From NCBI GenBank assembly GCA_024636585.1, contig JAGXGS010000034.1, positions 1-64,000 of the forward strand: DNA of 64,000 nt, read 5' to 3'. Made by a program: the position numbers and the translations under genes. This DNA is from Thiogranum sp. (GTDB lineage: Bacteria; Pseudomonadota; Gammaproteobacteria; DSM-19610). A model generated the notes under the pieces. It had not been told where the DNA came from, did no database searches, and saw only the letters and a list, made by a program, of their open reading frames with translations. Shown piece by piece: positions 44,207 to 54,800 of the stretch (the stretch's first letter is position 1; the number at the start of each line of letters is the position of its first letter).

Positions 44207-44739
44207 AGTCGCTACGAACATCACACGCTTTCGGCATTGGCTTACTGGGAATCGCCATTTCGGCATGCAGTAATAACAATACTGAGGATCTGCGTGTCTA
44301 TGTCGAAGAGGTAAAGTCCCAACAAACGGCACGTGTCGAACCGCTACCGGAATTTGCTCCTTACGAGAATTATATTTACCAGGCAGGCGATAGTCGCGAT
44401 CCATTCAGCCTCCCGATGCACTCTTCACCTGCGACTCAGGTCGCGGGTCCGGTCGGTAACGGCATATCGCCTGACTTCAATCGACCGCGCGAACCACTGG
44501 AGTCGGAGCCGCTGGATAGCCTGCGTATGGTTGGAACCATGGAACGTGACGGCAACTCCTGGGCGCTGGTGCGCATGAGCGACAGCACCATCCACCGCGT
44601 CAAACCGGGCAATTTTCTCGGGGCGAACCATGGGAAGATTGTCCAGATTTCAGAATCAGAAGTAGAGCTGGCCGAGATTGTTCCTGATGGCCTCGGGGGA
44701 TGGATTGAACGCCAGGCAGCACTGGCACTCAGTGAGTAA
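44203..44739 (+). CDS. pilP: type IV pilus lipoprotein PilP
   Basis: Lipobox ISACSNN; DPFSLP, REPLESEPLDSLRMVGTM. Confidence 0.94.
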   Translation: MKSLRTSHAFGIGLLGIAISACSNNNTEDLRVYVEEVKSQQTARVEPLPEFAPYENYIYQAGDSRDPFSLPMHSSPATQVAGPVGNGISPDFNRPREPLESEPLDSLRMVGTMERDGNSWALVRMSDSTIHRVKPGNFLGANHGKIVQISESEVELAEIVPDGLGGWIERQAALALSE

Positions 44740-46863
44740 TTGGAGAATAAAACCATGAACGTGAATTTGATGACCTGGAACGCTACGAAGCGGGGCTCGC
44801 TCGGCCTCACTCAGTTGGTCAGTTACGGACTACTGGCCCTGGGTATGCTGTTGCTGCCTGGCTCGTGGACACCTGCTCATGCGGAGGCCCCGCCGCTGAA
44901 CGCGTTGCAGGACATAGAGTTCGCAGGTCTGCCGGGAAACCAGGTTCAGATTATCTTCAAGCTCAGCCAGCCAGCCCCTGCACCTGCGAGTTTTACAATC
45001 GATAATCCTGCGCGTATCGCCTTTGATCTGCCAGCGACCAAAAGCGAACTGCAGAACCGTTCAAAGGCCATCGGAGTGGGGCCCGCCAAGAGCGTTACCG
45101 CGGTGGAAGTAAAGGGTCGGACGCGGGTAGTTCTTAATTTGTTTGAAATGGTTCCGTACGAAACACGCACCGAAGGCGATCAGATCATAGTGGTGCTGGG
45201 CGCCACTACAGGCGCTGCCACGGCTGCAGCTCCAGCTGCCGCGTCCGCATCAGGCAGCGCCGCATCCCGCCAGGCCGGGATCTCAGAAGTTGATTTCCGA
45301 CGCGGTGATCAAGGTGAAGGACGGGTTGTCATTTCTCTGTCTGATCCGGCGATCCCGGTGGATATGCGTCAGGAGGCGGGCAATGTAGTGCTGGACTTTA
45401 AAGGCGCCCGCATTCCGGCAGAGCTGGAGCGTCGCCTTGACGTGACCGACTTTGCCACGCCAGTCAGGACAATCGATACCGAAAGCACCCGCGAAGGTGT
45501 TCGCATGGCCATCACGGCGATGGGAGAATATGAACACCTCGCCTACCAGACCGGCGACCAGTTTACCGTCGAGATCCGTAAGACCACGAAGGAAGAGCAG
45601 GAACAACGCAAGAAGGAAGAATTCGGCTTTACTGGCGAACGGCTGTCACTGAACTTCCAGAACATCGAGGTCCGGTCTGTGCTGCAGCTGCTCGCCGATT
45701 TCACCGGCACTAACATTGTCGTCAGTGATACCGTGACGGGCAGCCTCACTCTGCGGATGCAAAACGTACCCTGGGACCAGGCTCTGGATATCGTACTGAA
45801 GACCAAGGGCCTGGCGAAACGTCAGAACGGCAATGTCATGTTAATCGCGCCCAGCGAGGAAATTGCCGCCCGGGAGAAGATGGAGCTTGAAGCCCAGAAG
45901 CAGATTGAAGAGCTGGCTCCGTTGTACTCCGATTATATCCAGGTCAACTATGCCAAAGCATCTGACCTGGCGGCTCTGCTTAAAAGCAGCAGCAGCTCGC
46001 TGATGTCGGATCGCGGCGAAGTCAGCGTAGACTCACGCACCAACACCCTGCTGGTTCAGGATACGGCAGACAAACTGGAGCAGATTCGGCGTATGGTGGC
46101 GCGACTGGATATACCAATCCGCCAGGTGCTGATCGAGTCGAGAATCGTGCTGGCCAATAATGACTTTGCCAAGGATCTGGGCGTCAGATTCGGTATCAGT
46201 CACTCAAGCACTGACAACGACCGCTTCCTGGACATCGGCGGCACCCAGGGTGGCACTGTTCCTGGCTCCGGCGGCGAGCCACTGCTGGTAAACCTTCCGG
46301 TCATCGGCTCAACTGGTTCCATCGGGATGGCGCTTGGCAAGCTGGGCAGCAATGTACTGCAGCTGGAGCTGAGTGCCATGCAGCTGGAAGATCGTGGCGA
46401 AATTATCTCCAGTCCGCGCGTCATTACTTCCGACCAGCAGGAAGCGTCGATCAAACAGGGTGTCGAGATTCCCTACCTGGAAAGTTCATCGAGCGGAGCG
46501 GCAACAGTCAGCTTCAAGGAAGCCGTTCTGGAATTAACTGTGACTCCGCAGATCACCCCGGATGATCGCATCATTATGGATCTTTTTGTCAGCAAGGATA
46601 ATATCGGCGAAATATTCTTCGGTATTCCCAGTATCGACACTCAAAACGTCACCACACGGGTACTGGTCGATAACGGTGAAACACTGGTGCTCGGTGGCAT
46701 TTACGAACAGGAAAGCGGAAAAGAGGTGGATAGCGTGCCATTCTTCGGGCAGCTGCCTGCTGTCGGCTGGCTGTTCCGGACCGAGCGAAATGTGAACGAC
46801 AAGAGCGAACTGCTGATATTCGTCACCCCGAAAATTCTCAAGCAGGGCATGATTCTCGAATAG
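44740..46863 (+). CDS. pilQ: type IV pilus secretin PilQ
   Basis: AMIN domains, secretin; VSLNFQNIEVRSVLQLLADFTG-type STN and C-terminal secretin signature; FVTPKILKQ. Confidence 0.96.
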   Translation: MENKTMNVNLMTWNATKRGSLGLTQLVSYGLLALGMLLLPGSWTPAHAEAPPLNALQDIEFAGLPGNQVQIIFKLSQPAPAPASFTIDNPARIAFDLPATKSELQNRSKAIGVGPAKSVTAVEVKGRTRVVLNLFEMVPYETRTEGDQIIVVLGATTGAATAAAPAAASASGSAASRQAGISEVDFRRGDQGEGRVVISLSDPAIPVDMRQEAGNVVLDFKGARIPAELERRLDVTDFATPVRTIDTESTREGVRMAITAMGEYEHLAYQTGDQFTVEIRKTTKEEQEQRKKEEFGFTGERLSLNFQNIEVRSVLQLLADFTGTNIVVSDTVTGSLTLRMQNVPWDQALDIVLKTKGLAKRQNGNVMLIAPSEEIAAREKMELEAQKQIEELAPLYSDYIQVNYAKASDLAALLKSSSSSLMSDRGEVSVDSRTNTLLVQDTADKLEQIRRMVARLDIPIRQVLIESRIVLANNDFAKDLGVRFGISHSSTDNDRFLDIGGTQGGTVPGSGGEPLLVNLPVIGSTGSIGMALGKLGSNVLQLELSAMQLEDRGEIISSPRVITSDQQEASIKQGVEIPYLESSSSGAATVSFKEAVLELTVTPQITPDDRIIMDLFVSKDNIGEIFFGIPSIDTQNVTTRVLVDNGETLVLGGIYEQESGKEVDSVPFFGQLPAVGWLFRTERNVNDKSELLIFVTPKILKQGMILE

Positions 46864-46898
46864 ACGCTACTTGTACCGCAGCCAGATTTCTGGCATAC

Positions 46899-46933
46899 CT
46901 GCCCGGCATGAAAAAGCCGGGCAGTTTTTTTTT
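46899..46933 (+). terminator. intrinsic terminator after pilQ overlapping the aroK start codon
   Basis: CTGCCCGGC-ATGAAAAA-GCCGGGCAG-T9; loop starts with aroK ATG (46908). Confidence 0.88.
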
Positions 46934-47426
46934 GGTCGGCCCTATGGGGGCCGGAAAATCCACGATCGGGCGCCAACTGGCGCGCCTGCTCAATCTACGC
47001 TTCCTGGACAGCGACCGGGAAATCGAAAAGCGCACTGGTGCTGACATTCCCTTAATCTTTGAATTGGAAGGCGAAACAGGCTTCCGGAAGAGGGAACAGG
47101 AGGTCATCGAGGAGCTTTCCGCGAGGCCGGGAATCGTTCTTGCCACTGGCGGCGGCGCGATTTTGGATGACAGCAACCGCCGCAACCTGTGCTCCCGCGG
47201 TTATGTCATCTATCTGAGGACTTCCGTCGAGCAGCAGCTTCAGCGCACTGCTCATGATCGCAATCGCCCCCTGTTGCAGACCAAAAATCCGGAGCAGAAA
47301 TTGCGCGATTTGCTTGCCACGCGTGATCCGCTTTACCACGACATCGCCGACTGGACTGTCGATACGGATGGTTGCCGGGCGCGCGAGGTGGTGCAAAACA
47401 TTATTCAACATATTGAGGAAATCTAA
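46908..47426 (+). CDS. aroK: shikimate kinase
   Basis: MKKPGSFFLVGPMGAGKSTIGRQLARLLNLRFLDSD; start fits usual AroK N-terminal length. Confidence 0.96.
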   Translation: MKKPGSFFLVGPMGAGKSTIGRQLARLLNLRFLDSDREIEKRTGADIPLIFELEGETGFRKREQEVIEELSARPGIVLATGGGAILDDSNRRNLCSRGYVIYLRTSVEQQLQRTAHDRNRPLLQTKNPEQKLRDLLATRDPLYHDIADWTVDTDGCRAREVVQNIIQHIEEI

Positions 47427-47453
47427 ACAGATTTTCCGTATTCTTGGGAACTG

Positions 47454-48548
47454 ATGAGAAAGTCATTGAGAATGGAGCTGGGAGAGCGCAGTTATCCGAT
47501 ACACATCGGACCTGGATTACTCTCCGAAACTGCGCTGTATGAACCGCATATCCGCGGTCGCCAGATCATGCTGGTCACCAACGAGACCGTTGCCCCCCTG
47601 TATGCAGACGCTGTACGGAATGCCTTGTCGGCCTACCAGGTGGAATCCGTCGTTCTTCCGGACGGTGAAGCATTCAAAAACCTGGACGTCCTGAACCTCA
47701 TCTACGATGCCTTGCTTAAAAACCGCTTCAATCGAAACTGCTGCCTTATCGCGCTGGGCGGCGGCGTGATCGGCGACATGGCAGGCTTTGCTGCTGCGAC
47801 CTATCAGCGCGGCGTGGATTTTATTCAGCTACCGACAACTCTGCTGGCCCAGGTGGATTCGTCTGTGGGCGGCAAAACCGGCGTCAACCATCCGCTCGGC
47901 AAGAACATGATCGGTGCATTTCATCAGCCCCGCTGTGTGCTGGCGGACACCACGACATTGAATACCCTCGACAGTCGCCAGCTGTCGGCAGGAATCGCGG
48001 AAATCATCAAATATGGCTTGATCGGTGATGCGGAATTTTTCGCTTACCTGGAGCAAAATATGGAGCAGTTGAAGAATCGGGATACTGCAACATTGATCTA
48101 CGCGATTGAACGATCTTGCCAGTGCAAGGCTGATATTGTCGCTGCAGATGAGCGGGAGAGCGGCCGGCGCGCGCTGCTGAACCTTGGCCACACCTTCGGA
48201 CATGCTATCGAAACAGGTACCGGATATGGCAACTGGCTCCACGGGGAAGCGGTTGCCACCGGGATGGCAATGGCCGCGGATCTGTCTGCACGGCATGGCT
48301 GGCTGGACCACGCCGATGTGGCTCGTATCGATGCGCTGCTGGCGGCGGCAGGCTTACCGGCCACGCCGCCCGATTCGATGAACGGAGAACGCTTTCTGGA
48401 ACTCATGGCCGTCGATAAAAAAGCTGATGATCACGGCCTGCGCCTGATCCTGCTCGATGCCATAGGCCAGGCAAAAGTCTGCAGCGACTACGATGGCGAG
48501 ATGCTCAATGAAACCCTGGAGCGTAAACCCGCCGCGATATCTTCATGA
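47454..48548 (+). CDS. aroB: 3-dehydroquinate synthase
   Basis: [65 protein letters not shown]. Confidence 0.97.
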   Translation: MRKSLRMELGERSYPIHIGPGLLSETALYEPHIRGRQIMLVTNETVAPLYADAVRNALSAYQVESVVLPDGEAFKNLDVLNLIYDALLKNRFNRNCCLIALGGGVIGDMAGFAAATYQRGVDFIQLPTTLLAQVDSSVGGKTGVNHPLGKNMIGAFHQPRCVLADTTTLNTLDSRQLSAGIAEIIKYGLIGDAEFFAYLEQNMEQLKNRDTATLIYAIERSCQCKADIVAADERESGRRALLNLGHTFGHAIETGTGYGNWLHGEAVATGMAMAADLSARHGWLDHADVARIDALLAAAGLPATPPDSMNGERFLELMAVDKKADDHGLRLILLDAIGQAKVCSDYDGEMLNETLERKPAAISS

Positions 48549-49717
48549 CAGCGCGCCTATCTGAGTCAACCGGCGGAAATTCACTGGCACCCTACGCCGC
48601 AACAGACAGCGGTTCGCGCGGCCGACTCGTGCAGGAGCCGCCGCCGAATTACCGCAGTGAGTTCCAGCGCGATCGGGATCGCATAATACATGCCGCAGCA
48701 TTCCGTCGCCTTGAATACAAAACCCAGGTTTTCGTCAACCATGAAGGGGATTTGTTCCGCACGCGCCTTACCCATTCAATCGAAGTGGCGCAGATCGCCC
48801 GTTCGATTGCCCGCGCCCTCGACCTGAATGAAGATCTGACCGAAGCAATTTCACTGGCGCATGACCTCGGACACACGCCTTTCGGTCATGCCGGTCAGGA
48901 TGCCCTCAACGAGTGCATGAAAGATTACGGTGGTTTTGAGCATAACCTTCAGTCGCTGCGTGTGGTCGACGAACTGGAAGAAAAATATGCGGACTTCCCC
49001 GGCCTGAATCTGACCTTCGAGACCCGTGAAGGCATTTTAAAACACTGCTCGCGAAAAAATGCCGAAACACTCGGCGAGATCGGCGAACGCATTCTTAGAA
49101 AACTTCAGCCCAGCCTGGAGGCCCAGCTTACCAACCTGGCCGATGAAATCGCCTACAACAGCCATGATGTCGATGATGGTTTACGCTCCGGATTGATCGA
49201 AGTCGAGCAACTGGTGGAGATTCCCCTGTTCCTTGAACAGTACACAGAAGTGCGGGATCGCTACCCGCGCCTTTCCCAGCGCCGCGTCATACATGAGGTG
49301 GTGCGCCGATTGATCAACTGCCAGGTCGTGGATCTGGTGCAGACCAGCCAGGAATTGCTGGACAGGCATCGCCCGGCGTCGTTGGATGAAGTACGAAAAC
49401 AGCCCCGGCCATTGATATCCTTCAGTGGCGCAATGGAGGACAGAAATCTGGAGCTGAAGCGATTCCTTCGCGAGAAGCTGTACCGGCATTACCGGGTGCA
49501 CCGCATGAGCGCCAAGGCAGGGCGCGTTATTCGTGGCCTGTTTGCTGCTTTCTTCGAAGATTCTCGCCTGATGCCCGAAGATGCGCAGCAGAGTTTCGCC
49601 CGCTCGGAAACGCAGCACGGCCAGGCACGCGCCGTGGCCGACTATATCGCCGGCATGACGGATCGTTACGCTATCAAAGAATATGCACGCGTTTATAATC
49701 CCGGGGAGCTGACTTGA
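48545..49717 (+). CDS. dgt: dGTPase-like HD-domain triphosphohydrolase
   Basis: [56 protein letters not shown]. Confidence 0.92.
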   Translation: MTARLSESTGGNSLAPYAATDSGSRGRLVQEPPPNYRSEFQRDRDRIIHAAAFRRLEYKTQVFVNHEGDLFRTRLTHSIEVAQIARSIARALDLNEDLTEAISLAHDLGHTPFGHAGQDALNECMKDYGGFEHNLQSLRVVDELEEKYADFPGLNLTFETREGILKHCSRKNAETLGEIGERILRKLQPSLEAQLTNLADEIAYNSHDVDDGLRSGLIEVEQLVEIPLFLEQYTEVRDRYPRLSQRRVIHEVVRRLINCQVVDLVQTSQELLDRHRPASLDEVRKQPRPLISFSGAMEDRNLELKRFLREKLYRHYRVHRMSAKAGRVIRGLFAAFFEDSRLMPEDAQQSFARSETQHGQARAVADYIAGMTDRYAIKEYARVYNPGELT

Positions 49718-49744
49718 TACCGGGCCGTTGCCAGGACTCCTCCC

Positions 49745-49990
49745 ATGCGCATCTATATGCAAATTCCGCCCGGCGACACCGGCGCACCGAAGTTCTATCA
49801 TCTGCACCTGCAGGAAGACCTCATCGAGGGCTGGACTCTGGTACGGGAGTGGGGCTACCAGGGCGCGCGCGGGCGCATGGTCAAAGACCATTACCCTGAT
49901 CGCGACAGCGCCGAGAATGCCCTGCTGCAGGTGCGTGATGCGCAAATCAAAAAAGGTTATCAGGTCGTATTTATGCAAGGACAGTCATGA
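49745..49990 (+). CDS. stand-alone WGR-domain-like small protein
   Basis: 81 aa; KFYHLHLQEDLIEGWTLVREWGYQGARGRMVKDHYPDRDSAENALLQVRDAQIKKGYQ. Confidence 0.75.
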   Translation: MRIYMQIPPGDTGAPKFYHLHLQEDLIEGWTLVREWGYQGARGRMVKDHYPDRDSAENALLQVRDAQIKKGYQVVFMQGQS

Positions 49991-51648
49991 ATAGCAATCG
50001 ATCGCCACACAGCGTGCCACTCGATTACCTGGAGAAATACGCACTCACCCGGCCCCCTTTCGAGAACACGGCAGATTCAGAATTCTTTTATGGAAGCACT
50101 GCATTGATGCAGCGCCTCGATCTGCTCGCCCATCTGACCCAGTTCGGCGATCCATTAATTCTGGTCATCGGCCCGCCCAACAGCGGAAAGAGCACCATGC
50201 TGGAACAGTTCGTTGCGCGGGCCAGCAACCGCTGGTATTTGTGCCAGCTAACTGCCGATTCGCTGGAACAGCTGCCCGCGCATTTTTCAAGCGCGCTCGG
50301 GGACACGACCCTGAGCACTGGCATCGACGCATTGCTGGACCGCTGGGACAGCGAGACGGATGCTTCGCGTTTGTTCGTCATCGCCATTGATGACGCTGAC
50401 AATCTCGATGCAAACGCCTGTCGCACACTTTGCGAACTGCTGGACAGGCCGCAGGGAGAACGCCTTCGCGTGCTGCTGTTTGGAACCGCCAGCATGCAGC
50501 CGATGCTCAAGGAGTCATTGACGAAGCTCGGCTCCACGCGCACTCTGCAGGTACTGGACGTTCCGCGTCTTTCTGAAGAAGAAACAGCAGCTTACTTGAT
50601 GTACCGGCTGTCCGTAGCCGGATACAGCGGTGAAAGCCCGTTCAGCACCACTGAAATCCGGGCCATCTGCAAAGCAGCTGATGGTTGGCCCGGCGCGATC
50701 AATGAACTTGCCGATCAGACACTAAGGGACAACATGCTACGAAGCGAAAAACGACCTGTCATAACCCAACAGCACAGCCGCAGACCACGCTGGCTGGCAG
50801 TACCCGCCGTTCTGGCCATCGCCGTAATTTATCTGGTCTGGCAGAATCTTTATGCGCCGGACCAGAACCAGAAAACCTCCGCTGTCATGGAAGAAACCAC
50901 GCTGACTTTGCCGCCAGAGTCCGAGCCCCAGCCCCAGCCCGAGCTTGCCGCAACACCTGAGCGTCCTCTGCCGCACGACAGTAATGCATCTCAACAGCCC
51001 GCCACAGATGTGCCGTCACCGGATCGGGCCGATGCCCGTCCTGCGACAGCCGCCGCAATGCCATTGGCAGAAGCGCCCGTTGCTTTACCTGCCGAGGAGC
51101 CACAGCCGAGTCGGGAAGAGGTGCCGTCGGTCACAGCCGATTCGTCGATAGCGGTCCTGGCCGAACCGCTGGAGTCACCCTCCTCGAGCGCGGAAGAGGT
51201 CCAGCCTCCTATACCATTAGAACCGCCAGAATCGCCCGCCGAAACCGCTCCAGCCCCGCCAGCCGCAGAGACACTTCAGCCCGTGGACGCGCCGACTGCC
51301 AAAACCGCAGTCCCGACGCGAAACGCGGCCTGGCTCATGAACCAGCCAGCCAGCCATTTCAGCTTGCAACTGCTGGGCTCTCGCAGCGAAAAAGCCGTGA
51401 CAGATTTTATCCGGCGCCACCAGCTGGATCCTGCGCAGACTGCTTATTATCGTGGACTTCATCAGGACGCAGACTGGTTCGTTGTGATGTATGGTGCTTT
51501 CCCTTCGCGGGATGCAGCAATGGAGGGTTTGCGAAGCTTGCCGCAGGCGGTCCGCAAGGCGAAGCCCTGGCCGCGAAAACTGGAGGTTGTGCATCAGGCA
51601 ATTCAGGCGGCAACGCCGGAGAAAGCTGGCATCGAGCAGGGGAATTGA
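49987..51648 (+). CDS. damX: DamX-like protein: AAA ATPase, TM helix, Pro/Glu-rich linker, SPOR domain
   Basis: VIGPPNSGKSTMLEQF Walker A; VFAIDDADNLD-type Walker B; TM VLAIAVIYLVWQNLY; SPOR-like HFSLQLLGSRSEKAVTDFIRRH. Confidence 0.88.
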   Translation: MNSNRSPHSVPLDYLEKYALTRPPFENTADSEFFYGSTALMQRLDLLAHLTQFGDPLILVIGPPNSGKSTMLEQFVARASNRWYLCQLTADSLEQLPAHFSSALGDTTLSTGIDALLDRWDSETDASRLFVIAIDDADNLDANACRTLCELLDRPQGERLRVLLFGTASMQPMLKESLTKLGSTRTLQVLDVPRLSEEETAAYLMYRLSVAGYSGESPFSTTEIRAICKAADGWPGAINELADQTLRDNMLRSEKRPVITQQHSRRPRWLAVPAVLAIAVIYLVWQNLYAPDQNQKTSAVMEETTLTLPPESEPQPQPELAATPERPLPHDSNASQQPATDVPSPDRADARPATAAAMPLAEAPVALPAEEPQPSREEVPSVTADSSIAVLAEPLESPSSSAEEVQPPIPLEPPESPAETAPAPPAAETLQPVDAPTAKTAVPTRNAAWLMNQPASHFSLQLLGSRSEKAVTDFIRRHQLDPAQTAYYRGLHQDADWFVVMYGAFPSRDAAMEGLRSLPQAVRKAKPWPRKLEVVHQAIQAATPEKAGIEQGN

Positions 51649-51838
51649 TGCACATCGCTCCCTTTCAAACCGGAAGGTTTTATACGTAAACACTGGCGAA
51701 AACCCGCGGTCTCAATTATCCTTTCGGGCCCAATTTTTTAACTGACGGGTTACACCGCCTCTCTTGTGAGCAGGCGGTTGTGTGTGCGCCCAATGCACAA
51801 TTTCCGAACAATATTACAAGCAGTTACAGAGGTCAGAC

Positions 51839-54800
51839 ATGAGTCACGGTGCGTTTCCGGAAAACCAGGGCCTGTATGATCGCCGCAATGAGCATGACGC
51901 CTGTGGTGTCGGGTTTGTCGCCCATATCAAAGGTGTCCCGAATCACGCGATTATCAGGCAGGGACTTCAGGTTCTGGAAAACCTCACCCATCGAGGCGCG
52001 GTGGGTGCTGATCCATTGGCCGGTGATGGCGCCGGCATCCTGCTCCAGATTCCGGATCGATTCCTGCGCGAGACCTGTGCTGACCTGGGTCTCGAGTTGC
52101 CGGTCCCAGGTCGCTATGCGGTCGGCATGGTATTCCTGCCGGCCCAGGAACAGACGCGCCTGAAGATCGAGTCGCTGTTCGAGCAGACGATCGGCGATGA
52201 AGGGCAGGTGTCAATCGGCTGGCGCGATGTACCCACTGACAATCGTGGCCTGGGCGACAGCGTGAAGGCGGTAGAACCCGTGGTGCGCCAGATCTTTATT
52301 GGCGCCGGTGAAGACTGTACCAGTCAGACCGATTTCGAACGCAAGTTGTTCGTGATCCGTAAGGTGGTCGAAAACGCAGTGCGTGCCTCTGACTGGGAGG
52401 ATCACGAACACTTTTACGTGCCGTCACTGTCCAGCCGAACGCTCCTGTACAAAGGTATGCTGCTGGCCGATCAGGTCGACGCCTACTATCAGGATCTGAG
52501 AGACGAGCGCATGGTGTCGGCCCTGGCACTGGTGCATCAGCGTTTTTCAACCAACACATTCCCTTCCTGGGATCTCGCTCACCCGTTCCGCATGATCGCC
52601 CACAATGGCGAAATCAATACTGTGCGGGGCAATGTGAACTGGATGCGCGCGCGACGACATTCCATGGCTTCGGAACTGTTCGGCGAAGACCTGGAGAAAA
52701 TCTGGCCGCTGATTCCCGAAGGCCAGTCCGATTCGGCTTGCTTCGATAACGCACTGGAATTGCTGGTCGCAGGCGGTTACTCGATGGCACACGCCATGAT
52801 GATGCTGATTCCGGAAGCCTGGGCCGGCAATCCGTTGATGCCTGCCAAACGCCGCGCGTTCTATGAATATCACGCAGCATTGATGGAGCCCTGGGATGGC
52901 CCCGCAGCTGTGGCTTTCACCGATGGACGCCAGATCGGCGCGACCCTGGACCGCAATGGCCTGCGCCCGGCGCGTTACCTGATCACCGACGATGACATGG
53001 TGGTGATGGCATCTGAAATGGGCGTCCTGCCGATTCCGGCCAGCAAGATTGTCAAGAAATGGCGCCTGCAGCCCGGCAAGATGTTCCTGATCGATATGGA
53101 ACAGGGCCGCATTATCGACGACGAAGAACTGAAGACCGGACTCGCGGACAGCCACCCATACCAGGAATGGCTGAAGAAAACCCAGGTTCATCTCAAGGAT
53201 CTACCGTCCGACGTGCCCGGGAATGGAGGCGATCCGGACACTCTGCTGGATCGGCAGCAGGCGTTCGGTTACACGCAGGAAGATTTAAAGCTGCTGATGA
53301 TGCCGATGGCCGCAGCGGGTCAGGAGGCAGTTGGCTCAATGGGTTCGGACAACCCGGTTGCAGTGCTGTCCAGCAAAGCCAAACCGTTGTTCAACTATTT
53401 TAAACAGAATTTTGCGCAGGTCACCAATCCGCCGATCGACCCGATCCGCGAAGAGCTGGTGATGTCGCTGGTTTCGCTCATCGGGCCCCGCCCCAACCTG
53501 CTCAACCTGCACTCCGGTGGCAAATACATGCGCCTGGAAGTCAGTCAGCCAATTCTGAGCAATAAGGATCTGGAACGGATTCGTAATATCGAAACCACGA
53601 CCAGCGGCGCATTCCGCACCGGAACCATCGACATCTGCTATGCGGCCGAACAGGGTGCCGGTGGCATGGCTGCGGCACTCGAAGCCGTATGCCAGCAGGC
53701 GGAAGCGTCTATAGAAGAAGGCTATAACATTCTGGTCCTGTCCGATCGTTCCGTATCACCGCAACAGATTCCAATTCCAGCACTGCTGGCAACGTCAGCC
53801 GTCCACCACCACCTGGTGCGCGCCGGCCTGCGAACCGAAGTCGGGCTGGTTGTGGAAACAGGTTCCGCGCGCGAGGTGCACCATTTCGCCGTGCTTGCAG
53901 GATATGGGGCTGAAGCGATAAATCCTTACCTGGCGTTCGAAACGCTGGCGTCCATCAAAGATGACATCAATGCCAATCTTGATATCCAGCTGGATGAAGC
54001 GACCATCAACAAGCATTACATCAAGGCAGTTGGCAAAGGGCTGCTGAAAGTCTGTTCAAAGATGGGCATCTCGACCTATCAGTCCTATTGTGGCGCGCAA
54101 ATTTTCGACGCCGTGGGGCTGAAAACCAGCTTCGTGGAGAAGTATTTTACCGGCACCGCCACGACCATCGAAGGCATTGGTATCGATGAAATCGCCGAAG
54201 AGGCCGTGCACTGGCATCGTGATGCATACGGGAAAAAACCGATCTACGCGAATGCGCTGGATGTAGGCGGCGATTATGCCTATCGGGTCCGTGGCGAAGA
54301 ACACGTATGGACACCCGACAGCATCGCAAAACTGCAGCATGCGACCCGCGCCAATGATCCGCGCACCTATGCGGAATATTCGCGGCTTATCAATGAGCAG
54401 AGCGGCAACCTGAAAACGCTGCGCGGCCTGTTCGATCTCAAGCTTGCAGCAGAACCCGTGCCGATCGAGGAAGTCGAACCGGCCAGTGAAATCGTCAAGC
54501 GCTTCGCTACGGGCGCCATGTCATTCGGTTCCATCTCGTGGGAAGCACATACCACACTGGCAATCGCCATGAACCGCATTGGTGGTAAGTCGAACACCGG
54601 TGAAGGCGGCGAAGAACGCAGTCGCTTCAAGCCACTGGAAAACGGTGACTCCATGCGCTCGGCAATCAAGCAGGTTGCGTCAGGACGTTTCGGGGTCACC
54701 ACTGAATACCTGGTCAATGCCGACGACATCCAGATCAAGATGGCGCAGGGCGCGAAACCCGGCGAAGGCGGACAACTGCCTGGACATAAAGTGAGCGAAT

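Noticed and set aside
50920-51300. Pro/Glu/Ala-rich repetitive coding segment in damX
   Set aside because: Typical low-complexity linker between TM and SPOR domain in DamX-like proteins.
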